From: Diacronema lutheri
Taxonomy: Eukaryota > Haptophyta > Pavlovophyceae > Pavlovales > Pavlovaceae
Direction of reading: 5' to 3'
Length of the DNA stretch: 64,000 bases
Assembly: GCA_019448385.1 (NCBI GenBank)
Contig: JAGTXO010000043.1
Location: 104,501-168,500 of the forward strand
In this document: positions 21,101 through 31,187 of the stretch, one piece after another
Numbering within the stretch: the first letter of the stretch is position 1
Layout of the letters: every line of letters begins with the position of its first letter
Notes under the pieces: generated by a model
Told to the model about the DNA's origin: nothing
Databases searched by the model: none
Seen by the model: only the letters and a program-made list of their open reading frames with translations
Program-made: the position numbers and the translations under genes

Positions 21101-23467
21101 CGCGGCGCGCCGTCTCGTCCGAGGGGCGATGGCGGCGTCGGGGTTTGGTAAGAGGCTGCCCACTCAACGCAAGCCTGCGACGGCACACGCCGCAAGCGCG
21201 CCTTCACCATCGCGCGCGCGCGCTTGGCCGCAACACTGCACGCCACGCGCTGCGCCTCGCGCGCCTCACCCGGCCCCGTCCCCGCCTCCCCCCCGGGCAC
21301 CTGCACGTCCCTCGCGCAGGCGCGCGCCGAGCACGCGCGGCGCGTCGTCGGGGTGTGGAGCGGCTGGGGCCGGCTGCGGCGCGGCGCGGCCTCGGCCGCA
21401 TCCGCCGCGCTGCTCGCCGCGCGCGCCGAACACGCCGCGCGCCACGCTTTGCTCGCGCGCGGCTGGGCGGCTACAGGCCGCCATCGTGCGCAGCGGACCG
21501 CGCCGTCACCGTCGGCCGCGCGCGCCGCGCTCGCGCGCGGGGCGCGTGCACGCGCGCTCGGGAAATGGGCGGCGCGCGTCTCTGTCCCCGCGCTCGCCGA
21601 CGCGCGCGTCGAACGCGCAGAGGCGGCCGGTGCGTCGTCGCTCTCCCTCGTCGCGCTCGCACGTGCTCAGGATGCGATGCGGCACTCGCAGCGCGCGGCC
21701 GACGGGCACGTGCAACGCATGGAGCAGCTTCACCGCGAGGCGCGCGCACAGCTCGACGCGCGCGCGCCGCAGGCCGCGGCGCTCGCGCCGCTGCTCGCGC
21801 TCGCCTCCGCGCGCGGCCTGCCGCTCGCAGGCTGGCAGTCGCCGGCGGAAGGCGGCGCGCGCGAGCGCGACACACCCGGCGCGGCGCAGCTACGCGTCCT
21901 CGCCGCCGTGCGCCATGCGTCGGTTGAGGCCGAAGCGCCCCGGCGCGCGCGCGGCGAAGAGCGGCCGTGGGCGTCGCGCGCCGTCGAGCAGCGCGCGGCC
22001 AGCTGCGCGCCGAGGGGCGCGGCCGACTCGCAGCCGAGCGCAGCCGCGAGCGCTGCGCCCGCCGATGCGCAGCGCGCGGCCGACGGCGCGTCGGCCGAGC
22101 GCGTTGAGTCGCTCGCCGCTGCGGAGCGTTATGCGCGCGGCGAGGGCGTGCGTGCGCAGCCGGACACGCCGGCGCAGCCGGACACGTATCCGCGCACCCT
22201 TCCGCTCGGCGGTGCGGCCGACGGCGGCGAGGCGCCCGCCGCGCGCGCGCCCACGCATGCGACTGCGCGCGCGCAGTTGGGCCACTCCGCCTCTGCCGAG
22301 CTGCAGTCGATCCTCGCCCTCGCGCGGGGCGCGACGGCGCTCGTCACCGCCGGCCGGCAGCGGCAGGGGCACACGCAGGGGCACACGCAGGGACAAACGC
22401 AGGGGCAGGAGGACCAACCGCTGCCGCAGCCGAGCGCGCTCGCGCTCGCCGCGCGCCAGCGCGCGCTGCCTGCGTTTGCTGCCCGCCGCTCGACGGGAGC
22501 GGCAGGCGCACCGAACGCGGGTCGGCACGTGCCCGCAGAGGACGCGAGTGGCGATGCGCGCGCCGCGGTGGGCGCGGCGGGTGGGCTCTGTGCGGGCGAG
22601 CTCGCCACGCAAAGCCTCCGATCGGCACCGCTTGACGAGCTCGCGCACGCAGCGTCGATCCGAGCGGCCGCCGCGGTGGTCGACGTGGCACGTGGCTCCA
22701 TGCGGTGCGACACGCGGCCTGCGGCTCGAGGAGCGGGTCGCGAGCTGCTTTCATCGCATGCGCCTCGCGCCGAGCCGCTGCGAGCGTCGCCACCGGCAGT
22801 GCGCGCGCCGCAGGCGGCGCCGCAGGCGGCCGTCATCGACGACGAGCAGCAGCCATTGTTGCCCCCTGCGCTCGCACTGACGCCATGCAGCCTTCGCACG
22901 CCCTCTGCGCGGTCGGATCGAGGCCGTGCAGCGGCTGATGCGCGGCTCGGCGCGCCGCACGCGGATGCGGGCGCGAGCGCGTGCGCTGGCTGGCAGGCCT
23001 GCGGTCGAGGCGCTGCTGGCGACCGAGACGGCAGCGCCTGCGCGCGGGGCGGCGCAGGCCCGCGCCCAGGCTCCGACGCGAACGCCCAGGCGCGCCCCCA
23101 TGCGCGCGGCGGCCTTGCGACGGAGTCGTCGCCGCACAGCTCGGACGCGAGATTGGCGGCGTCGGCGCCAAGCTCAGGCATGGCGTCGGCGGGCGGGAGG
23201 CGCACGCCGCTGTCGGAGCGCTCCAACCGGCAGGGCGAGCGCCACCCGGCGCGCGAGCAGTCGCGCGCGGGCGAGTATGGGACGGGTGGCGCAAAGGCGG
23301 CGCGCGGTGCGGGCGTTGACGCGCCGGGGGCGACGTTGTTGGCGCGCGGCGCGATGGGCTCGAGCTCGCGCGTCGCGGTCGCGGCCGCGAGCGCGCAGTC
23401 TGCGCTCGGCGATGTGCACGCGCGGCCATGGTCTGCGGCTGAGCGCGGCGCGCGCTTCGTCGAGTGA
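12171..23467 (+). CDS. Giant Sfi1-like Trp-repeat / coiled-coil protein (centrin-binding type), four exons
   Basis: Suggested exons are 12171-12281, 12418-12481, 12614-21147 and 21320-23467, about 3,618 aa. Donors are GTGCGC, GTGCGC and GTAAGA. The second intron is 132 nt, a multiple of three without stops, so retention is also possible. The N-terminus is a coiled coil (KVADAEAIIAHQNDVLKQVY, then INRVLESKNAEL). From about 13,750 to 17,560 more than twenty repeats of roughly 23-35 residues carry a central Trp, such as ALRRWRRAA, ALGAWRRAM and ALERWRARARGG. Such repeats resemble Sfi1, whose helix binds centrin at spindle poles and basal bodies. Next come an Ala/Glu/Asp coiled coil, a Ser/Thr-Pro tandem repeat region and a long disordered tail with one more Trp-rich helix (VVGVWSGWGRL). 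Composition is extreme in Ala and Arg, so the Sfi1 call rests on the Trp spacing, not on detailed identity. No gene in the window obviously encodes centrin. Confidence 0.55.
18746..19698 (+). repeat. Coding minisatellite: 28 units encoding Asp-Ala-Arg-Ser/Thr-Pro motifs
   Basis: Units of 30 bp (ATDARSPGHNA type) and 33 bp (ATDARSPSGVHA type) are arranged mostly as a 93-bp higher-order repeat of two short units and one long unit. Twenty-eight DAR/NAR units are present, and the final one has decayed to TSGLHASH. Unit length is always a multiple of three, so the frame of the Sfi1-like protein is kept. Every unit except the last carries SP or TP, potential sites for proline-directed kinases. Near-identity between units at the DNA level points to recent expansion. 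Confidence 0.95.
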
Positions 23468-23669
23468 CGAGCGCTGTCTCGTGCGCGGCGGGTCGTCTGC
23501 GCGCTGGGCCGCGCCGTTTGCTCGACTTGGCGCACGGCCGGCCGATGGCGGAGGCGCGCGCGGCGGTGGGGCTGAGTCGGAGTCAGACCACAGACTACTC
23601 GGGCCCAGCGATCGCCTTTTGATGGGGCCGGGCCACTCAACTTCCAAAGGGGCAGCCAAATCCGTCCGC

Positions 23670-25386
23670 ATGGTCCCTTCCACGTGCGACGACGCGCACC
23701 TGCTCGCCAAGCTGGCTCGTGCAGAGGCGCCCGCGGCGGCGGTGGGGTTTTGGGGCGCGGCCACGGCGCCCGAAGCGACAGTGGAGCTCACCGGCGCGGC
23801 TGCGCCAAGCGACGGCACGATCGAGCCGCTGGCCGCGCCCAGGCCAGACTGCGGGCGCGGGCACATCGACGGCCAAGGCGACCAGCCGATCGGCGTGCTG
23901 CTGCGGCCCGTCTCGCTCCCGCTGCGCGCCGCCGATTGCCTCGCCCTCCAGCTCGAGTTGCGCCTCGGCCGCCAGCTGATGCGCGTCGGCACGCCCGTGT
24001 CTGTGCTCGCAGTGCGCGAGGCCGTCAGGCGCGTCGAGGGCGAGCACTTTGCGCGCGCCGAGGGCGAACACGTGACGGTCGCGTTCGAGCTGCTCGCTGA
24101 GCAGGTGTCGCGCGCGCCGTTCAACCTCGCCGGGCGCATCTACATTCAGCAGCTCTTTGAGCGCGCTGCGCGCGCGCGCGAGCGCGTGTACTGGCACCTT
24201 GCGTGCAACCCATCGGTCGCGCTCGGCGCGGTGCGCACGCCCATCTTCATCATTGGGCTGCCTCGGACGGGCTCAACGCACCTGCACCGGCTGCTGTGCG
24301 CCGACCCGCTCTCTGAGAGCCTTCGCCTTTACGAGATGCTCCAGCCGCTGCCGCTCGCCGCGCCCGGCTCGCGCCGCGCGCGGCTGCGCGCGGCCTACCT
24401 GCGCGCGCAGTACCGTGCGATGGATCTGCTCGCGCCGGGCTACATTGCCGCCAACAGCACCTTCCACCGTGCCGACATGGATGGCCCCGAAGAAGAAGCC
24501 GTGCTGCTTGCCGGCTGCGGGGTCTCGATGATGCCGTACGTTTGCGTCGGCGGCGCCGGCTCGGCGTACGAAGCGGCGCACGCGGACGGTCGCACCAAGG
24601 CCGCCGCGTTCCGCTACCTCCGCCGCTTCCTGCAGCTCGTCGCGGGCGCACGGCAGGCGGCGAGCAATTCGCGCTGGGTGCTCAAATCGCACTACAACGC
24701 GCTCTGGGCCGACGCATTGCTCGCCGAGTTTCCCGACGCCAAGCTGATCATCACCGTGCGCGAGCCGCTTGAGGTCGTGCAGTCATTCATCTCCTACTCC
24801 ATCGCCAACCTCTCCTTCGTCGCGGACGGCGCGAGCGGGGAGGAGGTGCGCGCCGAGAGGCTGCGCGCGCGCTCTTCGGGCGTCGCGCACTTGCAGAGCT
24901 GCGCGCGGTAGAGCATCTCCCTGCCGTGCTGACTGTGCTCACCAAGCTCGCCCCCCCCCCCCCCCCCCCCCCGGTTGCGCATACGACGCGTGCGTGAATC
25001 GCTCCGCGCTCGACGTGGCGCAGCTCGCGCGCTCCCACGCGGCGGCAGCGTACCGGTACATGCTCAGCAATGCGCGCGCGCTCGTCGCGCTGCAACGGCG
25101 ACTGCGCGGCTCGCGCAGCCTGTACGTCGTGAAGTACAAACGGCTCGTCGCCGAGCCGATCGGCGTGCTGCGCGAGGTCTACGCTCAATTTGACATCCCG
25201 CTCACTGACGAGGCGCTCGCGACGGCGTTGGCCTATTTGCGCGAAAGCCCGCAGCACGGGCTCGGCCGGCCGACAAAGGTCGCGGTGAGGGAGGTCGGTC
25301 TGAGCGTCGAGCAGATCACCCGCGACTTTGCGGACTACTGCGTCGAGCTGGGCGACGGCGCCCAGGCTTTCTTCGAACCCAAGTGA
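23670..25386 (+). CDS. P-loop sulfotransferase family protein
   Basis: The model joins 23670-24845 and 25024-25386 and gives 512 aa. The intron starts GTGCGC and ends GTGGCGCAG, phase 0, with a 22-base C run inside. The core begins at residues 192-205 with IFIIGLPRTGSTHL, the 5'-phosphosulfate loop that binds PAPS. Further on are NSRWVLKSHYNALW, then LIITVREPLEVVQSF, which resembles the 3'-phosphate-binding R..R/S element. After the junction come YVVKYKRLVAEP and an ESPQHGLGR tail similar to Sulfotransfer_3 family proteins. The N-terminal 180 residues contain a helical block before the catalytic domain, as in many protist sulfotransferases. No signal peptide is obvious. Substrate is unknown; a glycan or lipid acceptor would fit the nearby glycosyltransferases (inference). 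The ATG at 23670 was chosen as the last one before the conserved part; an in-frame ATG also occurs 48 bp upstream. Confidence 0.8.
24951..24972 (+). repeat. 22-base C homopolymer in the sulfotransferase intron
   Basis: An uninterrupted C run lies about 50 bases before the chosen acceptor at 25023. It is the likely pyrimidine tract, since the next AG downstream is the acceptor itself. Confidence 0.85.
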
Positions 25387-25398
25387 ACGCGTAGCCAC

Positions 25399-25947
25399 TC
25401 ACGTCGTTGTGTAGCCGGCGCTAGATGCCAAGATCACCGCCGTGCTGAGGCGCACGCGCGGCGCAGCGGCGACCAGTTGCTGTGTGAGGAGCATCGACTC
25501 CCCCCACTGAGGCGGTTCGCCAGACGCACTCTCACTGGGAATCGAGGTCTCGCGCGCGCGATTGGCCTCGTCTTGGTCGGCCTTGCGCTTCGCTCGCGTC
25601 ATCTTGTCGGCTATCGCCTTGTCCAACGGACCGGCGCGCGCGACCTTGACGCGACCAACGCCAGCGCGCGCGCCGGCGTCCGCGTCCAAGCGGAGGGCCG
25701 CGAGCGCGCCTGCGCCGGCCGGCGGGCCGGGCGCGGCGGATGTCGCAGCTGCGGCGGCGGGGTCCTGGCCATCTTGGGAACCCGGGGCCGGCACGGCGAC
25801 ACCGTCCGCGACGCCGCCGTCCGCTGCCGGCTCACCGAGCGTGTGGCTTGTTCGGCTGGGAATCGACGATGCCGGTGGCCTCGTACCGCTCGATGGTGGC
25901 GCGGACGATCGACTCCGTGAGCGTGTCGGTGGATGTGTGGAGGTCAT
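25399..25947 (-). CDS. Uncharacterised low-complexity ORF next to a transposon relic
   Basis: This open frame of 182 aa has Ala/Pro/Gly-rich composition and one charged helix (KMTRAKRKADQDEANRAR). No domain is recognised. It overlaps, in another frame, the helix-turn-helix relic described at 25832-26046, so at most one of the two can be functional there. Its stop lies 12 bp from the stop of the sulfotransferase gene. It is listed because the composition of its second half is less arginine-biased than typical shadow frames, but evidence for a gene is weak. Confidence 0.15.
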   Translation of the reverse strand: MTSTHPPTRSRSRSSAPPSSGTRPPASSIPSRTSHTLGEPAADGGVADGVAVPAPGSQDGQDPAAAAATSAAPGPPAGAGALAALRLDADAGARAGVGRVKVARAGPLDKAIADKMTRAKRKADQDEANRARETSIPSESASGEPPQWGESMLLTQQLVAAAPRVRLSTAVILASSAGYTTT

Positions 25948-26046
25948 CCGCGATCCTCACCGCGCTCCTGCCGAGAAAATAGCCGCCACAGGATGATCTT
26001 CATGACCTCGACCGAGAGCCGGTGCCCGCGACCGACGCCGATGATG
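25832..26046 (-). pseudogene. Frameshifted transposase-type helix-turn-helix relic
   Basis: One frame reads HRLSVEVMKIILWRLFSR and then meets a stop. Another frame, beginning within a few bases, reads GRSAVRIADDLHTSTDTL and IERYEATGIVDSQP before a stop at 25832. Together they match the layout of a Tc1/mariner-type N-terminal HTH (K.IL...G.S...IA..L..S..TV...RY.ETG). A single frameshift near 25980 is enough to explain the break. No DDE catalytic domain is visible downstream, so this is a fragment. A short inverted repeat lies about 55 bp upstream. Confidence 0.4.
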
Positions 26047-26101
26047 ACGCCGCTCGCGGCGCTGCGGCCGCGCCGCCTGCACGTGTCGCGGTTATGAGAG
26101 C

Positions 26102-26128
26102 GGGGTTCCCGGGTATGTCAGGAACCCC
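26102..26128. repeat. Short inverted repeat
   Basis: GGGGTTCC and GGAACCCC form a perfect 8-bp stem around an 11-base spacer. It lies between the HTH relic and the RAP-domain gene. It might be a remnant of a transposon end or a promoter element. Confidence 0.35.
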
Positions 26129-26286
26129 CACGCGCAGCGGCGACACGCATAGCGCGACACGCACCGCGCCACCTCCCGCGGGGCCGACGCGACGCGCGCG
26201 CGCACCTCTCGCGGCCATTTTCGCTTTTTCGCGCGCGGGTCTCTCCTATTCCTTCGTCCGCGAACTCAGACCCAACGGGCAGCAGC

Positions 26287-29200
26287 ATGGCGTGTATTCC
26301 GCGTCTCCAACAGCGGCGATGTTTGCGATCGGCGCTGCTCGGCTCGCGAGCGGCCAGCTCCGCGCGCCCATGGGTCGCGCGACTCAGCGATGTGCCGCCG
26401 CTGCGCAGCGAGCGTACCGCCTCGCGCTGGGAGGCGTGGCCCGACGCGCCCGCCGAGCCGGCCAGCCGCGCTCTCTGCGAGAGCGCTCGGGCGCGCGGCG
26501 AGGTGCGCAAGCTGGTCAGCGCAGCGCGCGAGCCCTCGGCCATCCTTGCGCTGTGCGACACGCGCCGTGGCGCGCTCGACCTCACCACCGTCGAGCTCGC
26601 TCTGCAGAAGCTCGTGCACGCGCACGGGCGCGCCGCGTTGCAGCCGCACGGCGGGCGCGACGACGCGGCCGCGGGCGACCGCCTGCGCAGCCTCGTCGAC
26701 GCGCTCTGCGCGCAGCTGGTTGCGGCGGAGCATGCGCAAGCCGACGGTCCGAGCGGCTCCGCTGAGCCCGCCGCGACGCATACGAGCTTTCTCGACCGCG
26801 CCACGCCCGCCGGCTCGCTCCGCGGCGAGGAGCCGGCCGAGCCTGCCGCGCCGCACGGCGAGCGGCTGCGGAGACTCGTCGCATGCACGCAGGCGGTTGT
26901 TGCGCTCGGCGGCGCGCAGGCGGTGCGGGCGCGCATCCTCCCGCTCCTCGAGCCGGTCGCGCGGCGTGGCGCCCACGCGCTCGACGATGAGAGCGCCATT
27001 TCTCTGCTGTGGGTGGGCACGCGAGCGGGCGCGCACGGCGCACCGCTCTTCCACTCACTCAGCGCGCTCCTCCTCGCGCGCGCGGACGGACTGCCGCCGC
27101 GCGCTCTCGCGACGCTTGCTTGGTCTACAGCGGGCGCGCCGCTTGTGCCGGCGGCGCGCGCGCCCGCCGTGCGTGCGCTTGCGCGTGCAGTCGCTGCGCG
27201 CGCGCGCGATGCGCCGGCGGAGTGGCGCGTCGAGGACGTGACGACGTGCGCGGCCGCGCTCTGGCGCGCGCGCGGGCACGCGGGCGCGGAGCTCGCTGTC
27301 GACGGCGTGAACGCCGCGCTGCGCGCGCTCGCGCGCGTGGCGTGCCCGTGCATCGGCGATGGCGCGGCGCGCGCCGTCTGCGCGCCGGCCGATCGCGGCG
27401 GCTCGCCGACAGACGCGCGAGTGTCTCAGTGTGCCGCATGCCCGCTCGACGACGCGCGCGCGCGCGACCTCGTGCAGCTCTTCCAGGTCTTCTCGTGGGC
27501 GCTTGCCGCGGCGCGCACGCCGCCACCAGCCGGCGCGCACGTCAACGAGCACGAGCACACATTAGGCGAGGCCGCTGACGTCCACGCCCACGCGGACGCA
27601 GCCGATGGCGGCGGCGACAGCTTTGTCGACGTGCTGCTCAGCCTCGCGCCGCGCATCGCGCGCGGCGCGGCGCGGTTGTCGCCGGGCGGGCTCGTCACAG
27701 CGCTGCGCAGCGCCGTCCGCTTTGCCAGCGTCTCGAGGCGGGTGGAAACTTCTCGAAGCTTCTCGACGCGCGAGCGCGCGGCCGGCGGCGCGCACGACGG
27801 CGACGAGCGCAGCAGCGTCACGACCGCGGAGCGGAGCGCGGCCGTGCACGACGCGACTGCGAGCGTCGTGCTTGCGCTCAGCGCGGTGGCCGCGCGGGTG
27901 GCGCCCAACGCGCCGGCCACCGCGCTGGCCAGCTTGGCGCAGCTCCTCACCGACGGTGAGGTGCTCGCGCTCGAGGCCACGGCGCGCGCGACGCACGCGT
28001 CGTCGCATGGAGGGCCGCGCGCCGCGCTTGAGCCAAGCGGCCTGCGCGCGCTCGGCGAGGCGCGCTCGGCGATCGTCGCTGCAGCGGACGCGCGCGCCGT
28101 CACCCTCGTCACGGGCAGCTCGGGCGCAACGCTCGCAAGCCTGGCGCAGGCCTTTGCGCCGCTGCCGATGCGAGCGCCCGCGCTCGTGCGCGCGCTGAGC
28201 AGCGAGCTGCGCGCGCGCGCGCACGAACTCGCGCCCGCCGAGCTCATCAGCGCCGCGCTCGCGATGAGCACGTGCGCCGCGGTGCGCGAGCCGCGCGGTG
28301 CGGCCGCCGCGAGCCGCGCGGCGGCGCACGCCGTCGGCGGCGCGCGCGCGCGCGCCGACGCGCTGGACGCGGCGAGGCGCGGCGCAATTGGCGCGAGCGC
28401 GCCGGCCGCCGCCGTCGGCGCCGGCGGTGGCGCGAATGGCGCGGACGCCGGCGGGCAGGGCGGGGCGCTTGGCCTCTTTGACCCCGGGGCGCTTGGCCTC
28501 TTTGACCCCGCGCTGTTCGTCGCGCTCGCGCGCGCCGCCACGAGCTCGCGCTGCGCCGGGTACGACGCGAGGATGTGCGCGCGGCTCGCGTCCGCGTTTG
28601 CGCGCGCAGACTGCTACGACGCGCGCCTTTTCCGCCTCCTCGCGCGGCGTGCGCTCGGCGGCGTGCGCGAGCTGAGCGCGGAGGAGCTGCGCACCCTCGC
28701 GTGGGCGTACGCGCACGTGCGCGCGCGCGCGCCTCCGCTCTTCGAGGTGATCGCGAGCGCGGCGCGCGCGCACGTCGCCGCCGGTCGGCTCGAGAGCGCG
28801 GCCGACCGCCTCCACCTGCTACTCAGCATGGCGGTGCACTGCGCGCAGGCGCCGGACAACGCGCAGCAGAAGGCGCTAGCGGGCGAGGTGTGGCCGGGGC
28901 TGTGCGCGACGCGCGCGACGTCCGAGCTCGAGCTTGTGAAGCACCGGCTGACGGGAGCGCTCCTCGCGGCGGCCGGTGCGCTCAGCGCCGAGCGCGCCGC
29001 GCGGCCGCGCGCGCTCGCGCCCGACGCGGTGCGCCTGCAGCGCGAGCGCAAGAACGCGCGCGCCGAGAACTTCTCGGCGCTGCTCGCGCGGCACGGCTGG
29101 CGGCACAACGCGGAGGTGCCCGCCATCCGCGGCACCGTCCGCGTCGACCTCGCCCACGAGCAGACGCGCGTCGCGCTCGAGCTCGACGGGCCGCACCACT

Positions 29201-29679
29201 TTGTGATCGACCTCAGCCTCCTCCCGCCGCCGCCGCTTGTGCTCAGCGCACGCGCGAGCGACGCGCCCGCGCGCGCCGGCCCCGCCGGCGAGCCGTCGCA
29301 GCCGGCGGAGCAGCAGCCGCCGGCGGAGCAGCCGCTCGCGTACCCACCGCCGAGCGCGGCCGAGCTGCGCGAGCTGCGCTCCGCCGCGTGGCGGCACAAC
29401 GGCTTCACCGACGCGACGCAGCGGCTGCTCGTCGGCCATGGCTGGGCCGTCCACCGCCTCGCGTGGTGGCAGCTCGAGCGCGCCGCCGCGTCGGCCGGCG
29501 GGGACGAGGGCCTCGGCGAGAGGCTTGCTGCTCAGCTTCTTGAGCGCGCATCCGGCGCGGCCGCGCGCGGTGCGGGCAGCCGCGCGCACGGCGCCGACGC
29601 GCGCAGCAGCACGGTCGTGGGCGCTGAAGAGCTCCTCTCCGGCCCCTCAGGCGGCGGTGGATGGGCTGACTCCACATAG
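26287..29679 (+). CDS. RAP-domain organellar RNA-binding protein (FASTK/OPR-like)
   Basis: This is a single long exon of 1,130 aa. The N-terminus (MACIPRLQQRRCLRSALL...) is basic, hydrophobic and lacks acids, typical of a mitochondrial transit peptide. The middle is a long array of Ala/Leu helices in pairs, such as ELRTLAWAYAHVRA and ALATLAWSTAGA. These resemble the helical repeats of FASTK-like and octotricopeptide proteins that bind organellar RNA. From about residue 951 a RAP domain is clear: VRVDLAHEQTRVALELDGPHHF, then a Pro-rich insertion, then HNGFTDATQRLLVGHGWAVH and LAWWQLE. RAP domains act in RNA processing or stability in mitochondria and plastids. The insertion between the two RAP halves (about 60 residues) is longer than usual. 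No intron is needed. The stop is 89 bp from the next start, across a G-rich spacer. Confidence 0.75.
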   Translation: MACIPRLQQRRCLRSALLGSRAASSARPWVARLSDVPPLRSERTASRWEAWPDAPAEPASRALCESARARGEVRKLVSAAREPSAILALCDTRRGALDLTTVELALQKLVHAHGRAALQPHGGRDDAAAGDRLRSLVDALCAQLVAAEHAQADGPSGSAEPAATHTSFLDRATPAGSLRGEEPAEPAAPHGERLRRLVACTQAVVALGGAQAVRARILPLLEPVARRGAHALDDESAISLLWVGTRAGAHGAPLFHSLSALLLARADGLPPRALATLAWSTAGAPLVPAARAPAVRALARAVAARARDAPAEWRVEDVTTCAAALWRARGHAGAELAVDGVNAALRALARVACPCIGDGAARAVCAPADRGGSPTDARVSQCAACPLDDARARDLVQLFQVFSWALAAARTPPPAGAHVNEHEHTLGEAADVHAHADAADGGGDSFVDVLLSLAPRIARGAARLSPGGLVTALRSAVRFASVSRRVETSRSFSTRERAAGGAHDGDERSSVTTAERSAAVHDATASVVLALSAVAARVAPNAPATALASLAQLLTDGEVLALEATARATHASSHGGPRAALEPSGLRALGEARSAIVAAADARAVTLVTGSSGATLASLAQAFAPLPMRAPALVRALSSELRARAHELAPAELISAALAMSTCAAVREPRGAAAASRAAAHAVGGARARADALDAARRGAIGASAPAAAVGAGGGANGADAGGQGGALGLFDPGALGLFDPALFVALARAATSSRCAGYDARMCARLASAFARADCYDARLFRLLARRALGGVRELSAEELRTLAWAYAHVRARAPPLFEVIASAARAHVAAGRLESAADRLHLLLSMAVHCAQAPDNAQQKALAGEVWPGLCATRATSELELVKHRLTGALLAAAGALSAERAARPRALAPDAVRLQRERKNARAENFSALLARHGWRHNAEVPAIRGTVRVDLAHEQTRVALELDGPHHFVIDLSLLPPPPLVLSARASDAPARAGPAGEPSQPAEQQPPAEQPLAYPPPSAAELRELRSAAWRHNGFTDATQRLLVGHGWAVHRLAWWQLERAAASAGGDEGLGERLAAQLLERASGAAARGAGSRAHGADARSSTVVGAEELLSGPSGGGGWADST

Positions 29680-29768
29680 CCAGGGGGTGGGCTGGAGGGG
29701 GGGGGCCGGGGGGGGGGGGGGGGTGCGAGTGCTATCTATCGATTTGAGTAACGGCAACGGTGTTTCCG

Positions 29769-30833
29769 ATGGCGCCCGCGCGGAGCGCACTGTGGGCGGT
29801 GGGGCTCACAGAGTTCGTCGTCGGACTCTGGCTCGTGCTGTGGGCGCCGATGCGCTCGCGGCAAAGCGGCGCGACGTGCGAGCTCGCCGCCGCGATTCTG
29901 CCGCGCTTCGGCACTGGCGGACGTGCCGGCGGAGATGGGCCGCGAGGGCCGCCTGCACTCGTCACGCAGCCGCGTGTCGCGCGGCTCGCCGATGGGTGCG
30001 AGCACGTGTATCTTGACGTCGGCTCAAACATCGGCGTGCAGGTTCGAAAGCTTTTTGAGCCGGAGCACTACCCGCACGCCAAGGTGCTGCCGCTCTTCGA
30101 CGCGCAGTTTGGCACCGACCGCCGCCGCACGGTGTGCGCCTTTGGCTGGGAGCCCAACCCCTCGCACACGAAGCGGCTGCGCGAGGTGGAAGCGGCGTAC
30201 GCGCGGCGCGGCTGGCGGACGACTTTTCACACGGAGACGGCGGCGGGCGTGCGCGCGGGCAGCATCCCCTTCTTCTGGACGGGCAGCGCAATCCGTGACC
30301 TCGCCGCGTCCGCGCTGAACAATGCGCACCTCAGCCACGTGTCGCGCTCCGAGGGCGCGGTGGAGGTGCATCGCACGCTCACGCGCACCGCCGATCTAGC
30401 CGCCTTCCTCAACGAGCACATCCACGCGCGCGCGCCGCCGCCGGGTGGGCGGCTCGGCCGCGTCGTGATGAAGGTGGACGTCGAGGGCTACGAGCTCGAC
30501 CTGCTTCCCGACCTGCTGCTGCGCGGCGCGCTCTGCTCGGTCGACGTGCTCTACGCAGAGATGCACCCGACGCACTTCCGCGATCGCGAGCCGGCCGACC
30601 GAGCGCGCTACACCGCGCTCGGCCGCTTCGTGCACGAGACGTTCCGCGCGGCCAACGGCACGGCCAAGCGCCTCGACACGTCGTGCGCGCTCGTCGTCGT
30701 CGGGCTGGACGACGAGACGTACCGTTTGGACGACGGATATTCTGAGCTCAAGGCCGACAGGTGGATGCGCAAGGACGCGGCGCGCGCGAGGGAGCAAGGC
30801 TTCCCGATGGCGCGCCCGCCCCTGCCGCCGTGA
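29769..30833 (+). CDS. FkbM-type SAM-dependent methyltransferase with N-terminal membrane anchor
   Basis: This is a single exon of 354 aa from the first in-frame ATG. Residues 5-25 are hydrophobic (LWAVGLTEFVVGLWLVLW), consistent with a signal anchor that puts the catalytic domain in the secretory lumen. YLDVGSNIG at 81-88 is motif I of the SAM-binding fold. FGWEPNPSH follows as the acidic-loop motif, and VVMKVDVEGYELDLLPDLL matches the FkbM signature of VD-EG-E. YAEMHPTHF lies after it. FkbM enzymes O-methylate sugars and polyketides; here a glycan target is likely given the anchor and neighbours (inference). Similar anchored FkbM proteins are common in microalgae (from general knowledge). 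The upstream spacer from the RAP gene is 89 bp and carries G runs. Confidence 0.78.
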   Translation: MAPARSALWAVGLTEFVVGLWLVLWAPMRSRQSGATCELAAAILPRFGTGGRAGGDGPRGPPALVTQPRVARLADGCEHVYLDVGSNIGVQVRKLFEPEHYPHAKVLPLFDAQFGTDRRRTVCAFGWEPNPSHTKRLREVEAAYARRGWRTTFHTETAAGVRAGSIPFFWTGSAIRDLAASALNNAHLSHVSRSEGAVEVHRTLTRTADLAAFLNEHIHARAPPPGGRLGRVVMKVDVEGYELDLLPDLLLRGALCSVDVLYAEMHPTHFRDREPADRARYTALGRFVHETFRAANGTAKRLDTSCALVVVGLDDETYRLDDGYSELKADRWMRKDAARAREQGFPMARPPLPP

Positions 30834-31187
30834 GTGAGCGACCGGACTGACGCCGGCAACTGGGCGGCAACCCTGGACCCACTTTGCGACTTATCCAATA
30901 TTCCCGCCTTCTTTATCTACTATTTATACTAACATACTAACGACGCTTCCGACGGGTCAGGAAGTGCGGGGTCAGGAAGTGCGCAGCGAGGCGCCAGGCG
31001 AATCTACTATTTAGAGTTATTTAGAGACAAAACCGGCCGGATTCGGCAACTAGCAGAACGGTCTCACCAGCGCTTGGAGGCGCGCGGCGTCGGTCGGGCG
31101 ACGGTGCTGTGCACTCGAGAGGCGGATCGTAGCGTGGGAGCGAGCGCAGGCGACGGCGACGGCGGTGGAGCGGCAGCTGGCTCTGGC
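30834..31187. other. AT-richer intergenic region with direct repeats and two TACTAAC boxes
   Basis: In this 354-bp gap the base composition drops sharply in GC. A 12-bp sequence (ATCTACTATTTA) occurs at 30915 and 31002, a 15-bp tandem duplication (GGTCAGGAAGTGCG+G/C) at 30955-30984, and two TACTAAC motifs at 30927 and 30935. The latter equal the classic branch-point consensus and precede several CAG trinucleotides, so a 5' UTR intron of the downstream gene is possible. No coding potential is seen. Confidence 0.45.

Noticed and set aside
22926-23669. Upstream extension of the sulfotransferase ORF
   Set aside because: It overlaps the Sfi1-like last exon in another frame and is arginine-rich without similarity; the ATG at 23670 gives a normal start.
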